DNA of 64,000 nt. It comes from Linnemannia elongata (Eukaryota > Mortierellomycota > Mortierellomycetes > Mortierellales > Mortierellaceae). The stretch is taken from positions 1,178,001 to 1,242,000 of the forward strand of contig JAXBDG010000007.1 of NCBI GenBank assembly GCA_036320915.1, given 5' to 3'. Below the pieces are notes generated by a model. The model did not search any database. It was not told the origin of the DNA and saw only the letters and a program-made list of their open reading frames with translations. The position numbers and the translations under genes are program-made. How positions within the stretch are numbered: position 1 is the stretch's first letter; each line of letters starts with the position of its first letter. Below are positions 1-13,391 of this stretch, in pieces.

Positions 1-290
1 CGACTAGTTTGTAACTTTCAAAAAATGAATTAGAGTAAATACGCACAGGCTCTCTTGTTTGTGTTTTGTGTTTTTTTTATCGCGGCGCCTGGATGTTTAA
101 AAACAACGAGGTTTCCCACTTCTTCTCCGCTTGCTCCGGGTCCGAGGTTTGTGTCTTCCTCTTCCTTTGGTCCACTTGTTAGCATCTAACCTCCATCAGC
201 GTTTGTATACTGTTAGAAATAACATTTATGAAGAAAAGATATAATGAAGATATGAGCGTCTAACAAAGAAGTGGTTGTTTGGGCACAAGG

Positions 291-323
<33 letters not shown>

Positions 324-1399
324 ATCCGATGGGTTTATGTTATGGACCAAAATACATTTTGGCACACAAATTGGTGGTGGCACAACGCGAAAGAGAAAGA
401 AGGAAGGTAGAGAGAAGAGGGAAGTGAGGGCGTGTATGTATTTATGGTGAGCAGCGAGGAAGAGAATCAGAGAGGACTGACTTGTTCTCGATCGCAACAT
501 GTGGGTCGAGCCAAAAACCAAAACACAAAAACACAAAAAACGCATAGAGACTTTGGTCTAGTGGCAAGGTTAAAAAAGTTGAAGAGCGAGAGAATGAAGA
601 GAGGGAGGAGTAGGAGGATGAGAGCTGGACAGGACCATTCTTGGGAGCAATAGGGGAAGAAAGGAAGTGAGGAGAAGAGAAGAGTCAATTGAGGGAGGAT
701 GTGTGTCGCATGTCATTTTGGAAGGTCGCTCTTCTCCTTTACGGTTATCTTTTTGTTCCTTTATTCTTTTTTTTTGTTGGATGAAATGAATTTAAGACCG
801 TTAGAAGAACGAAAACAATGAAAGAAGGGAGGGCAAAGGGGCCGAGTGGCAAATGCAGATAGACGAATAGACGAATGGTGGTGAGGATAAAGCTAAGCAA
901 TCAACAACAACAACAAAAGAAGGAAAGCAACAATCATCACAAATTAACGGACCTGACAACTGCCAACAGGTATCAACAGAGACAGCAGACATCAGTTGTG
1001 AAGTTTAAAATTGATTATTACCATGCCATGCTGTTTGTTGTTCCCCTTTTTGCCTCCGCGTATATCGTTCTATTCTACTCCGCTCCCTCTCTCCACCCCA
1101 TCTGCTTCTTTCATTCATTCATTCATTCATACTTTTCATTCACTCACTCATCATTGATTCATTTCTCTATTCCCCTTCCCTTCCCTTCCCTTCCCTTCCC
1201 CTTTGGCCATCCCGCCACTTTCCCTTTCCTTTTCTCCTGTTCCCTTTTCCATTCTCCTGACTGTACTGTACTGTACCCAGTCAGCATCTGCAGCCACCTC
1301 CTTCTCTCCTTCCCTTTTCCCTTTTCCCTTTTTTCCCATTTCCCTCCCTTTTCACACCTTCTCGTTTATCTTCTTCCCCTTCCCCTCCATACCCTCTTC

Positions 1400-1439
<40 letters not shown>

Positions 1440-2775
1440 TTGTTTTTTTTAACCTCACCCGCCCTCCGCCATCACCTCTGTCTCTCTTTCTTTCTCTCGT
1501 ACCTTATTCTTATTCTCTATTACTATTATTCATCATCACCTCATCTCTTCATCTCTCATCACTCTTCATCTATCACCCTCTTTCTCATTCATCGCTTTTT
1601 ACTCATACTCACTCTTTTTCCTTCCCCTTTTTTATTCTACAAACGAGGTCCTTCCTTCTCTCCTGGCCAACCAACCAGCCAACCTCACCCAACCAACCAG
1701 TCAACCAACCAGCCAACCAACCAACCAAACCACTCGTGACCCTCAGGAACCAAAACCGCCACTTTGTTCATTGTTGTTGTTATTATTCCTTTCTTCCCGC
1801 CTTTCTCTTTATCTTTTCTTCCCCCCGGCCCCCTTCTTTCCAGCACCACCCCTTCACTCTTTTTACTGCAGGGAGGCAACCAACAACCAGCAAACAACAA
1901 AAAGGGAAATAAAAGGGTTTCACTGGACAAGCCAACCCTCAACTGAACAAGGCAGCTAGTTCACAAACAGTCAATGGTAATACCATCCTCCTCTCCCTCT
2001 CTCCCTTTCCTCCCTCTCCCTCTCCTTCCCTCCCTTTTCACCCGTTAAGAGAGCAGATATTAATTGTCTGTCTGTCCATTTGTATGTCTCCTGTTTATAA
2101 TGCCAATTGCTCCTGTTCTAACTTCTTCTAACTCATAATTCTACTTCTACTTGTACAACGTGCAATTTCATCCCCCTTCCTTCCTTCTCTTCCTTTACCG
2201 TCCTTCCACTCTACTATACTTTTACCACTAATCTCACCTACCCATCCCCCCTCGTTTTTTATCGTCTCTTTTTCACACACACACTCTCTCTAACACTCTC
2301 TCCTCTGTTCTCTTTCCTCTCAAACTCTGACACTGAACACTCTTGTTCCGTTGGACAAACCCCCCTCCCCTCTGTTACAATCCTCTCTCTCTTCCCTTTC
2401 CTCCCCTCTTCCTCTCCTATCTCTCATCCTCCTCCCCTTTTACCACCCCTTCTTTTTTTTCTTTCTTTCCCAACCACTCTCCTCTCCTCACTTGCTCCTC
2501 CAACTCAACCGACATACACACGCTCTCCTTTCTACAGCTGACAAAGACCTACAGAGCCCTCCTCAACACACACTTAACTCTGTCTTTTTCACAACAACCA
2601 TATCTTGCTGGCGGTCCTCCTCCTTCCTCCTCACTTCACAACAACCACGGCGGCCTCTTGTATGGAATCTCAACCGTCCTGGTTTGAACAACATACATTA
2701 GGAACAGCAACTACCACACCGACCCACCACTGCCTTACTACTCCCACTTTCACACCCCTACACATATAACCACCT
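1..2775 (+). other. Gene-poor leader/promoter region of the SH3-RA gene, pyrimidine-rich
   Basis: No gene is supported here. The first kilobase is mixed sequence with a 30-base A run at 291-320. From about 1,030 to 2,760 the + strand is strongly C/T-rich, with CTTCC, TTCA, CT and CCAA tandem runs, and leads into the start codon at 2,776. Long apparent reading frames here encode only Ser/Phe/Leu/Pro low complexity, as expected from pyrimidine tracts. The most economical reading is the promoter plus long 5' untranslated leader of the downstream gene. Confidence 0.6.
1404..1435 (+). repeat. CT dinucleotide microsatellite
   Basis: A nearly pure run of CT dinucleotides inside the pyrimidine-rich leader. 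It is flanked upstream by a CCCTT pentanucleotide run (about 1,174-1,203) and downstream by CCAA/CCAG tetranucleotide runs (about 1,670-1,732). Confidence 0.9.
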
Positions 2776-5700
2776 ATGGCCTCCTCTCCAGGGCTGAACG
2801 GCCACCCCACCGAGGAACAACTCAGTCATCTCCGTAACAACACCAACAACACAAACAACAACAACCTTAATCACAATAGCCACCTCACAAACGGATCCAG
2901 TCAAGGTGTGAGGTTTCAACAAAACCAAGATGCCATCGTGCCAGCCTCAGACCAGGATGACAACGACGACGACAGCACCGACGAAGATGAGGCATACAAC
3001 TCCTATATGCAGGAACAGGAGCAACAACAATATAACCAACAGCAGATAAAGCATAACCTTGGTCTGACAAGGCAACTGCAGCCTCATTATGGATCCATCG
3101 GTTCTGGAGACCATAATATGGCTGACGAGGACGAGGACGAGGATGACTATGCCAATCACCGCCAGCAACAGCAACAGCAGCCTCACCACCACCAGCACCA
3201 GCAGCTGCGTCAGATCCAACAGCAATACCAATTACAGCAGCAACAACACCTCAATGCCTACAAATCTCAGGCCATGAACATTCAGCAATTGCTCCGCCAG
3301 GACCAGAGCCAAGACCACGACATGGCTGGAACCGATAGCCACGAGGAGGATGAATACTACCAGCAAAACCCTCACCACGACCCTCACCTCCAACACCAAA
3401 TGGATATCGATATGCAGCGTAGCCATCACGACGATCTCTCAGAAGACATCGAGGACGACGACGATGATTTTGACGACGATGTCGAAGAAGACGAGGTCGA
3501 CGAGGAGATGATGGATGAAGAGGACGACGACGAAGGTTCTGAAGCCATCTCTCTCACCGAGGACGATATCGACTTTAACCTCGTCTACGCCTTCCACACT
3601 TTTGTGGCGACACAGGAGGGCCAGGCCTCCGTGGTTAGGAATGACTCCCTAATGCTTCTGGAGGACGCAAACGTTTATTGGTGGCTGGTGAGAGTCCTCA
3701 AGACGGGCGTCATTGGTTACATCCCTGCGGAGAACATCGAGGTAAGCCTTCAGTACTCGAGGGGATGCCAGAGGATTGTCAATGGTTAAAGGGATTCATG
3801 CTGAAACATATATGCTACTTCTCCCTGCAGGTGTTACAAAGTGCATTTGGTCCTTCCCCCCTTTGGGCATAGGCCATCTCAGAAACTACGTTTGTCCATC
3901 TAATCTAACCAACTTTAACCCTGTTGTTGATCAACTAGACTCCATTTGAACGACTCGCACGACTGAACACCTACCGCAACGTTTCTCTTACTGCTCCTTC
4001 TCCCGAGTGGGGAACTTTCGACGAACATATCCAGCCCCTTGATCCCGCTATTCTCGAACAGCGTGCCGCGAACCGCCGATCGGTTGTCTTTACAGCCCAG
4101 AACGAGTTCCTTGAGGCTAGCGAGACCGAATGGACTGATGAAGAGGACGAGGAAGGAGGATGGTACGAAGACGGAGAGGAGGAAGGCGAAGAGGAGGAAG
4201 AAGAAGAGGAAGATGGTGCCGAAGAAGAGCACGAGGACGAGAACGAGTCCATGGTCGAGGATGCCGTCCATGGAGCTGCATCAATAGACGTCGCAACAAC
4301 AAACAAGGACGACACCCTCGACTCGACTCACAACCAAGGCTATGGCGCAAAGTCCGAACTCCAGCTGGAGGCTGAGCGGGTGCAGCAAGAGATCCTGAAC
4401 GAGCAAAAGAAACACGAGGAGATGCTTGCCATGAAGGCCATGGAGCGGGAACAAGAGTACAACCACCAAACTCAGCAGGCAGCAGAAGATGAGGAAAACA
4501 ATAGCGAGGATGAGGAGGTCCAGGTGACGAATCGCTTTCGCAAGCCACTTCTCGATGAGGATGACATTCTGTTCTCTAGTGAGAAACGTGTCATCTCCTT
4601 GACGCCTCCTATCGCTCGCGACGACAATCTCATCCACAGGGAATCACCCACCAAGGCCAAGAACTTGCGTTTCAACGGCGACACCACTCCTCGCCACTCA
4701 CCACAACCATCGCAGCAATTGCAGCAATCTTCTTCACAGCAACAGCGACAGGCCAGCCCGTTGACCATTCGGTCACTGAGCATCGATTCAGAAGACGAGG
4801 AGAGGGAAAAGATGAGGAAGGCGATGGCTGAGAGGAAGGAGGCAAAGATTAGCTCCATCCTCGGAAACGGACCTCAAGAGCCTATCATCCGTAAATCGAA
4901 GGAGGAGTATGAGCGTGGTCTGCCACCAGAGGTTGTCGTCGTGAAGAAGCCCGGCAAGTTCAAGAGCCTTTTCAGCGTCGGCAAGAGTTCGAAGGACAAG
5001 GAGCGAAAGGAGAAGGAGCGACTCGAAAAGGAACGTCTCAAGAACCTGGCCAAGTCTTCTGCTGGCACTGCCACCGGTGCAAATGCCAGCGGCAATTCTG
5101 GAATCAGCAACAATCTCTTCAGGGCTCGCTCCAACTCCAACGGATCCGTCGGTTCATCCAGCACAGCCCTATCGACCACAGGCAACCCCTTGTCGCCAAC
5201 GTTTGCGAAGAAGGAAGACTCTCAACAGGAATTCATGACTCTTCGCGTCTATCCGGGCAATGTCGACTTTGGCGCATCGATGTACAAGACGGTTGTGGTC
5301 ACCCCTGCCACGATGTCCTCGGATGTTGCTCACCAGGCTGTTGTTAAGTTCCGACTTGCCCCCGATGGCACAGCGTCCACAGGCGACTTTTTCTTGACTG
5401 TTAAGGGAGTCGATGGAGGTAGAGTATCATTTTCATCACATTGTGGTTTTTTTCGTGCGACTCAAACTGCAGAAAACTAACCGTCTTGACTCCATTGTTT
5501 TCTTTCCTGCATTTAGATGAAACGGTGCTGCAGGCGACGGACAAGCCGATGGCCATTTACCAGTCTCTCACTGCTCACTTGACCACCCCGTTGCCCGCCA
5601 ACCATCGCCTCTCGATTTCGTCAGTGTCGTCCATGATGTCAGTCAACTCGACTGGCTCTCAAAGCTCCAGCAGCAACCAGGCGCCTGGAACTCCAACTCT

Positions 5701-8700
5701 TCGGCGAACTGGATCAGGAAGGGCCGAGCCTCAACAGCGATCCATTCGGTTCCTTCTCAACAAAAAGATCAAGCGCGCAGGATCGGTATCTCTCGCGGCT
5801 TCTTCCATGCCTTCCACCCCAACAACGCCCACTGCTCCTCAGGAAGACTTTTTCTGGGTCAAGGTTGTTTGTCAGGCTCAGGATCTTCCACAGTCAATGG
5901 TGTTGCTTGAAGGTATGGGTAACGCCATTGAGAAAGTCGACTCACGGACACATGGTCAATCTTTTGCCACCAAAGTTGAGCACTGGATCCCTATGCACTC
6001 AACTTCAAATGCAGGAGATGTCATCTTCAAGGCCCTCGAGAAGGTTGGAATTCGCTCGGGAGTTGTCGATGGTGTCCCAGAGCATGTCTTGGCTGCCAAG
6101 CGCCTTGCCGTCCCTCACGGACTGGTGATCGAATACCAACTGGGTCTCAAGCTTGCGAACGGCACCACCAAGAAGTTCAAGCAGGGTGAAGAGATCTCCT
6201 TGCCTCCTCAATTGCCACTTGCCAAGTGCTTTGAGGATCATAACCTGTTGCCCATTCGTCGATCCCCCAAGGCTGATGTAGCCTCTATGCCACTCCACCC
6301 AGACTATGTATTCTTTGTCCGGAAAGCCACCAAGAGTCTTCAAGCCGAGATGAAGTTTGTCCAAGAGAGGTTGCAACAGACTCAGGCTCGCGGCAGAGTC
6401 CCCTCAGCCCTCCAAACTCAACAGGGTGGCCGTACCAGTATTGATTCTGATGCTCAGTCTAACGGGCTTGTGAGCCCCACGTCGTCTGGATTCCCAGGTC
6501 GCAACAGCATTGGCCAAGGTCAAGCCAACTCTGCAACTGCCGCTGCTACTGCTTCAGCGGCCAGTCGTCTTGCTGGTGCAACCTCACCCCCTATTCGGAT
6601 TCCCCGGCGAACGGACTCGGTGATCATGAGCCCGACAAGCACCCCTATCCGTGCTAACTCTTTCGACAACAGTTCCGGACGACCCAGCCCAACGTTGTCT
6701 GCTCAGAACATGATGACGACCCAGCAGATCCACCCACCCCAGATGTCAAGGACGCCTACGCCCGACCGTCATCAACAGGTCAGGACACGGTCTCCCAGCA
6801 TCGGCCAAGGTTCACCTACGGCTCTTGCCCGTCCTCTGCAAGCGCCTTCTCCAGCTCCCTCCAACTTGTCTAGCCATGGCGGCGAACAACAGGAAGGCTC
6901 TCGTTCTTCGACACCCGAGAGACTCGCCAAGATGGATCGGCCCGAGAGACAAAGAGCCATCTCACCTTCGCTGACGCATGGACCCTCGCCCTTGTCTATG
7001 TCTGCAATCATGCTCTCGAGCGACTCTTCCAGTTCACCTGTGACCCGCAAGGAGTCTTCGATAACCTCTGAAGAACCCTCAACCTCGAATTTCTCGACAG
7101 CTTCGAGCCCAGCAAACCGCCTGAATGTGAAGAAGAACGCGACGCAGGGTGTGGACATCCTTCTCCAAAAGGGCATTGTTCGCTCGTCTCGGAGTCAGGG
7201 CCAGTACCACTACCAGTTCATTCCGTTTGGAGGAGGTGAGGAGATTGACATTACCGAGATTATCGAGGATGTCCTTGGTGGCGATTCTGACAATGAAGAC
7301 GAGGACGATGATGATGACACCCACAGCCACAGCCATACCCAGCATGTGGATCACCATCCAGGACAGGAGCAGGATCTTGCTTCGATGTCTCGTCGGGAGC
7401 GTGTCGCGGCAGCTGTTGCAAGAGCTTCCCAGGCAGTGGCAGCGGGCAAGGAGCGGCGAAGAGCCATTGCAAAAGCAAGGCCAGCTTCAGGCTCTGGTGT
7501 CAGTCTGCGATCGTCGCCTTCCAGGGATTGGGATCGTTTGGAACAGTTGAGTGGATCTGCACGTGGTGGAGAGACCCTTTTGAAGCTCGAGCGTGCTTTG
7601 GCCGTCGAAGCCATGGCCGGGTCAGGATCATCTGTTGAAGGAGCTTCCAGCAGGAACCTCCCCTCACCTATGTCCTTGACTTCATCTTCGCCTTCCAGCC
7701 CAACTCTTAACCGGAGAATCAGCGACGCCGACGTCCAGATTACATCGGTGACGACGATGGGTCAAAACAATGGCCTCCCAGGTTCAGTCCGAAACTACTC
7801 TCCTATTCCTCAGGTAGTGGCCAAGGACGGTGACCTCAACTCCAGAGCTCATTCTCCAGGCCGGTCATCTCCTTCGACTCCCACTTCAAGCTACGTCCGT
7901 CCAGCTCTGCTGGCCAATCTGTCATCTTTGCCCAACAGCCGCGGTACCAACAGCAACCCTTCGTCACCTTCGTCGGTTGTAGCGCCGCACTTGCATCCTA
8001 TCGAGGGTCGGTCGTACTCTCCCCTTCCTCGCCCTCTGCAGACACCTTCCCCAGCAGCATTGCCACACCAGCTTTCGATTCGTACCAGTCTAGCCAGCAG
8101 TTCCTCTGCTGATCCTACTTCGCCCAGCACTGACGAAAGTAGTGCGACTAGTCCTTTGGGTCCCCTTCCGCAATTCACATCCAACAATGTGAGTCGGACC
8201 CGGTCCGCAAGTGCAAGTGTGGCTGAAGGAGGATTCCGTAAGGGAGGTCATGTTGCCTCTGCCTCCGAGTCAGCCGTGTCGTCGCAGAACCAGCACGATC
8301 CTTGGTTGCTCGCTTCGGATTACAACACTGGCATGCAGGACTTGCTGACGCTGGTCCGTGGAGGTCGCTCAAGCTCGGTGAGCACCAGCGCGCCCTCCTC
8401 GCTCAGAGGCGGTTTCACGTTTGGCAAAGACGGCAAGATTGTCCAGGGACCCATGTCCCCGACCCTCCAAAGCAGGAACAGGATGTTTTCTTCGCAAGCC
8501 AACTCTCCCACCTCGTCGTCGTCATCTCTACTGTACAACAACAACAACAACAACACTACCACTAACAACACCCACCACTACAAGGATACCCAAGCTCATG
8601 AACGCCATCTTGATGACACCACCACCTCCACCTCCACCTCTGGCGCAACGAGCGCCAGCCATAATGACCATGTGTATATGACGACTAATAATTATAATAC

Positions 8701-9046
8701 GATCGATGGCGCAGCAGCAGAAGACCGCATCGGGGACGACGAAGGTGACCAGGACGATGACGAGCCCAGGATATGGATCCGGACAGACCGCCGGTTACGC
8801 GACGTGCGCAGCGAATGCCACCCCGAAGTCTTCGAATGCTGGCGGGAAGTCGATGCAGATCTGGACAAGGTTGAAAGGGTAAGTCTTCATGACTATCTTT
8901 TCTCCACGAGTTTTTTTTTTTTATGGGGGTCAATTGATCCTTGCTTCTTTCGATCGAGCAAGTATACTAAACCGCGTTCTTTTCTTGTTTTTGTCAATTA
9001 GCAACTTGACTCACTGCTGGCCACAGTCAAGGCTGCCATATTTTAG
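2776..9046 (+). CDS. Large SH3 and Ras-association (RA) domain scaffold protein
   Basis: Four exons, 2776-3741, 3939-5418, 5517-8878 and 9002-9046, encode about 1,950 residues. After a Gln/His/Asn-rich and very acidic N-terminus comes an SH3 domain (about residues 267-322), including the WWLVR and GYIPAENIE motifs. The first intron falls exactly at its end, and the next exon continues with a conserved TPFERLARLN segment. A Ras-association fold (about 753-850) starts with the MTLRVYPG strand and contains YKTVVVTP. A second conserved block lies at about 925-1110, then long Ser/Pro-rich disordered sequence, a short conserved island (YHYQFIPFGG) and a conserved C-terminal helix (DLDKVERQLDSLLATV) created only by the last splice. 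The likely role is an adaptor linking Ras-type GTPases to polarity or MAP-kinase machinery. I cannot assign a specific yeast orthologue. Confidence 0.85.
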
Positions 9047-9384
9047 ATCAACCGACTCTTTTGTTTTTTCTTCATGTGTTATTATTGTTATTTTTATTTT
9101 TCAACTATTTTCATCTTTTGTATTTTTTCTCTCGAAGAATCACATCAAAAAGCCACTCCTTCTCCCCTTCCCTTCCTTTCTTTTTCTTTTTCAATCGTTC
9201 TCTCATCTTATCTATTAGCCGACAGAATTTTAAAAAAAAAGAAAAAAAAGCATGGTCACATCTTTTTTAGAACATACATTTTCGCGTTTGTAGGATTTAG
9301 TAAAGAGAGGCAATCGTGCCTGAAAAAGCTACCAACAAAAAAAAAAAAAAAAAAAATGTACGAAAAAGAGAGAGGACCCCTTTC
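9047..9384. other. Convergent intergenic spacer
   Basis: About 340 bases between the stop codons of two convergent genes. It is T-rich on the + strand, then A-rich, with an A run at about 9,338-9,355. It probably holds both polyadenylation regions. No gene seen. Confidence 0.6.
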
Positions 9385-11504
9385 TCAAAGCTCGACCTGG
9401 CTCTCGGCGGCAATGTAGGTCCAAATGGCCATGACGGCAGCAGAGTTCTTGACCTGGTCAGGCGTGAAAGCGCCCATGGTGTCAGCCTCAGTATGATGGT
9501 AGTAAAAGTATCCACTGTCAACTGGACGGCGGGGAGGATCAATTGATCCCTCCTCATCGTCATCATCGTGGTGGTGGCGGTGGTGACGACCATGGCGACC
9601 ATGACGACCCCCAGTGATGGGCTTGGACGACTTGATATAGTAAGGCGAGGTCGAGTAAGGCAGAGGGAAGGGGTCGGCAGGAGTAAAGTGAGCACAGGCA
9701 ACTCCCTGCTTGCAAAGTGGAGCAATATCTGCACCTCCACCATCAGGACTAACATATTGTCCAGCGCCAGCATAACCCAGATCCTTACGCGAGCCCAAAA
9801 AGTGTTCGCCAGCAGCGGTCATGAAATCGTACGAGTTGAACTTTGTCTCCTCCTCCTCCTCCAGTGAACGACGACCAGCAGTGAACTTGATACCATAGGG
9901 GTCAAAGACACCATTGTCGGACTCGAACGCAAAGACGTGGCGGGTCGTGTTGGTTTCGGGATGATTGGCAGCATAAACACGTCCACCAGGCGATCCATTC
10001 TCTTCCGAAGTCCAGAACACAGCGCGAACAGTACGGCGAGGAGGGCGATCCAACTTGCTCAATTGGCGCAGAGCCTCCCAAGCGATAAAGCATCCAGCAC
10101 CATCATCAACGGCACCAACACCAACGTCCCAGCTGTCGATATGTCCACCAATCGCAACAACCTCCTCGGGAGTCTCGCGTCCCTTGAGCTCGACAATAAT
10201 GTTACGTGAGATCTTGGACTTCAGCGCCGTTTTGGCGTTCATCGCAAGGCGGACCTTGGGCCAGTCAGGGAACTGCTCAGGATCCTGCTGATGTCTCTTG
10301 TAGACACGCGATAAGAGCTGGGCATCCTCAACCGAGACAGAAGCAGCAGGGATTTTGGCCGCAGCAGAGTTGCCAGTGTGGGTCGACTGCAACGACAGGG
10401 GCCCGATCGAACGGACCAAGACTGCGACAGCACCGTGCTCCTGAGCCCAGTTCGCTCCCTGAGTCCGGTAAATGACATCCGAGTTGTACGACTCGAATGG
10501 CTTGTTGTAGAGGACAATACGGCCCTTAAGGACACCTGCAGCTCCGAGCTCGTCGACTTCAGCCTTGGAGGTGACAACAACGACCTCCGCCTCGAGTCCG
10601 TTGATGGGGTCAGGAGTTGGGGCACTGAAGCCAAGACCAAGCACATGCAACTTGACGGGTCCGCGGGTAGGCGAAAGGAAGTAGAGCGACTCCTCGTTAC
10701 GCTGCCAATAATCCACAACAACCTCTTCGGTCGTCACCGAAAGACCATCGCCCTTGACCTTCTCAACAATCCAGTCAATCGACTAATGTGTTGGAAAAGG
10801 GGAATGTGAGTTAAATTTAAGGACGTTGAAACAAACAATAGCCTGAAGAGTGAAGCGCCGGGATAGTTATGCGTCTGTGTGAATCATAGAAAGTGCTGTC
10901 ATTATCTCTCCTTAGTTACCTTCTCAAGGGCCTCAGATCCAGCAATGCGGTTGCCATATGTATCGGTCATCTCAGCAAGGCGATCCCAGACAATGCTATT
11001 TTTTTCCCATGGATGAACAGAAAAGATGTAATGAAAGAGCATTAATACACCATATCTTTCAACCTGCGTGATCATTTTGCAAAGATACATGTACAACTGC
11101 CTGCTTGAGGCTTGACCCATAACCGTCCAAGAACAAAAAAAAGAAAAAATAAAAAAATAAAATACACTCTACCTGGACTCGAGACTACCAGCAACGAGAG
11201 CATCGACGTCCGCCTGCATATGGGTCTCAAAGGTGTACTTAGGCTCCTTCTTGTCCCCATGAGGACCACGACGCTCATGTCCATGACGATGTCCATGTCT
11301 GTGGTGAGGGAATGGCTTATCGTCGTCCCTGTTGGGATAGAAAATGAAGACCAATACAGCAACGAGGACGGAGAGCTTGAAGACCTTCAGAAGGCCTCTG
11401 AAGAGACGGTTGGAAGGAGTTGTGTTTGGTCCGGCCACTGCGCTGTTGACCTCCTCTTCAGACGCTGTTGTCGGCAAGAGCGAGTATCCTTTTTTCTCGC
11501 TCAT
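9385..11504 (-). CDS. M28 family metallopeptidase, carboxypeptidase Q (PGCP)-like, membrane-anchored
   Basis: Exons (minus strand) 11504-11173, 10995-10920 and 10782-9385 encode 601 residues. The catalytic part matches the M28 carboxypeptidase Q family, which removes N-terminal residues from dipeptides using two zinc ions. Expected metal and catalytic positions are all present: His350 in GGHIDSWDVG, the Asp of DDGAG (about 362), Glu396/397 in SEE, Asp425 in FESD and a terminal His (about 566) in HHTEADT. Animal CPQ is a secreted protein of about 470 residues. This one instead has a cytosolic-type N-terminus and one membrane segment (about 41-56), suggesting a type II vacuolar or endomembrane enzyme. 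Two additions are odd: a His/Arg/Gly stretch right after the membrane segment (67-82) and a second His-rich then acidic loop (529-547) just before the last zinc ligand. Confidence 0.9.
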
Positions 11505-12097
11505 TATTTTGTTGGTGAGGGTATGAAGAGAGGAGGTATGTGAGGGCTGCGTTGGTGTTTATGGAGTATATACAATTGGTGTGAGAAGGTAAGTTGAGGG
11601 GGGTGGATAGTTGGGTGACAGGTGAATAGAGAGTGAGAAGAAAAGAAGAAAGGCAAGAAACAAATACGAGGGGGACGAATAAAGAAAAAAAGAAGGGGGG
11701 GAGTTGATGGGAATCGAATCGAGGATCGAGGACTTTTTTAGCCAGGTGCACTTTTTTAAGTTGGCCTATGGCACCATTCTGAAACGAGCGCCGTGTCCTC
11801 TTCTTCACTCTTCTTTCTCATTCGTTGACAATGTCGTGTGGTGCGTTGTCCTTTTGCAGCATTTTAAGGATTGCAAACAACAGGCATTCTCAGGCCATGT
11901 ATCCCGCAGAGGCACACAAACACATTGATACGCAATCGTTAGGCAGATAGCGCAAACACAACATGGCCCACCGCAAGCAATGATAACTTTTCTTTTGGGT
12001 TTGCTCTTTATTTCATCCTGAAAAGAAAGAACACTGTGCTAGTCAGAATGGCGAACAGAACAGGTTGAGTGGATATCTTCCTTGTACTCTTTCCCTC
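11505..12097 (-). other. Spacer between the M28 peptidase and PHF5A genes
   Basis: About 590 bases separate two tandem minus-strand genes. They must contain the promoter and leader of the peptidase gene (sense-strand pyrimidine-rich near 11,510-11,700) and the 3' end of the PHF5A gene. No further gene or RNA recognised. Confidence 0.5.
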
Positions 12098-12858
12098 CTA
12101 ACGTTTCTTGAATCCAAACTTTTTCCGTTCGTAGAACAGATCTGTCTTTGATGATCCCAGGTTCACAATCTTTGGGCATCCGTCCCTCTATTTAGGATGA
12201 GTAAGCGAGAGTAACAGACAGCTTGGTCAGTTAACGTCCCTGCAAAGCAATGAATGATACACGCTTCTTTTTTTTTTTTTTTGAAAAAAAAAAAGCATCA
12301 ACCACCTGCCAAAGAAACAAATAACAATAACAAAAACAACTTACATCCTTCTCGCCTCGTGTGCAATTGGCGCAGTAGTAAGCATCGCTGACACCTGGAG
12401 ATCCGCACACAACACAACGACCCTGGAACGATCCGTAATTGCACTCATCACAAATCCTGACCAACGTTACTGGCCGAACATATCTATTACAATCATCATT
12501 GTCGGTGGCACCGAGAGAAAGCAAACCTGTGTTGATTAAGACGATTCACATATAGCATGTGTAAGAGAAAGAAAAAAAAAACGGGCCACAAGAACGAGAA
12601 TAGGCATAACACTTACGAGTCGCAGATGACACACTTTCCGTCGCACTTCTCACAGACGCGGCCGATAGCTATCGTTGAATAGAAAGAAGAAATAAGGCGA
12701 TAAATGATAAGTCCACAATACCCTTTTCGAAGGCAGCATTCATCCCAAATTGCAACAAGGAACGAGCAACAATGATGTTGGGTTTCCAAAGTATTCTTGT
12801 CCATACCGATGCCTGGCTGCTTCCTGCACATGATAAGATCCGGGTGATGTTTCGACAT
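12098..12858 (-). CDS. RDS3: PHD-finger-like PHF5A/Rds3, SF3b spliceosome subunit
   Basis: Exons (minus) 12858-12807, 12668-12617, 12483-12345 and 12187-12098 encode exactly 110 residues, the length of the human protein. The product is almost superimposable on PHF5A: the start [16 protein letters not shown], paired CxxC knuckles ([32 protein letters not shown]) that form the triangular zinc-binding knot, and the C-terminal [18 protein letters not shown] block ending in a basic FGFKKR tail. PHF5A is an essential core component of SF3b in the U2 snRNP. It contacts SF3B1 and helps shape the branch-point adenosine pocket. All four exons are needed to build the knot and every junction keeps frame, so the model is firm despite each exon being under 140 bases. 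Confidence 0.97.
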
Positions 12859-13391
12859 GACTAAGGATAGCAATTAAACAAGTGACAAAGTTTCCCCTGT
12901 TAGTATCTGCTCGGTGTATCAGACTGGTGTGAACTGACGCCACAACGAACATGCAAGAAGGTCATGCCGTAGCAACTGCGTGCTTTGTTGTCACAAACAA
13001 GCACTGCGATCCCGCTCACAGACGTACTTTATATGAGTTGTTAAAAAGATTCCTGAGGGTGTCCGATGTGTTCTATCCGTTGATGTCCTTGGTGGTGGTG
13101 GTCCAAGAGGATGTGCGATGCAGTTTGTGTTGAAGAGTTGAGTGACCAACAACGAATCCAGACATCGCCTCTGAAATACTCTCAGAATGTGGCTTAGCCA
13201 CTTTCAACCAATCAAGGCACCACTGCACATGAAAACCACAAGTCAAAGCGATCGACAAAGCTTAGTAAGGCATGCATACCACGCAAACGTTGGCAGAAAA
13301 AAAACTGAGAGAGGAAGAGAGTTCATTTTTTTCACACAATTTATTCTGTGAACAAGAGCTATGGGTAAGAGGAGGCGGGGGCGAGAAATCT
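12859..13391. other. Spacer between PHF5A and ribosomal uL2 genes
   Basis: About 530 bases upstream of the minus-strand PHF5A gene and downstream of the uL2 gene. No open reading frame with protein-like composition and no recognisable RNA gene were seen. Confidence 0.5.

Noticed and set aside
875..1912. 345-codon reading frame at the left end
   Set aside because: It is made almost entirely of Ser/Phe/Leu/Pro from pyrimidine repeats, with overlapping frames of the same kind. There is no domain and no splice support.
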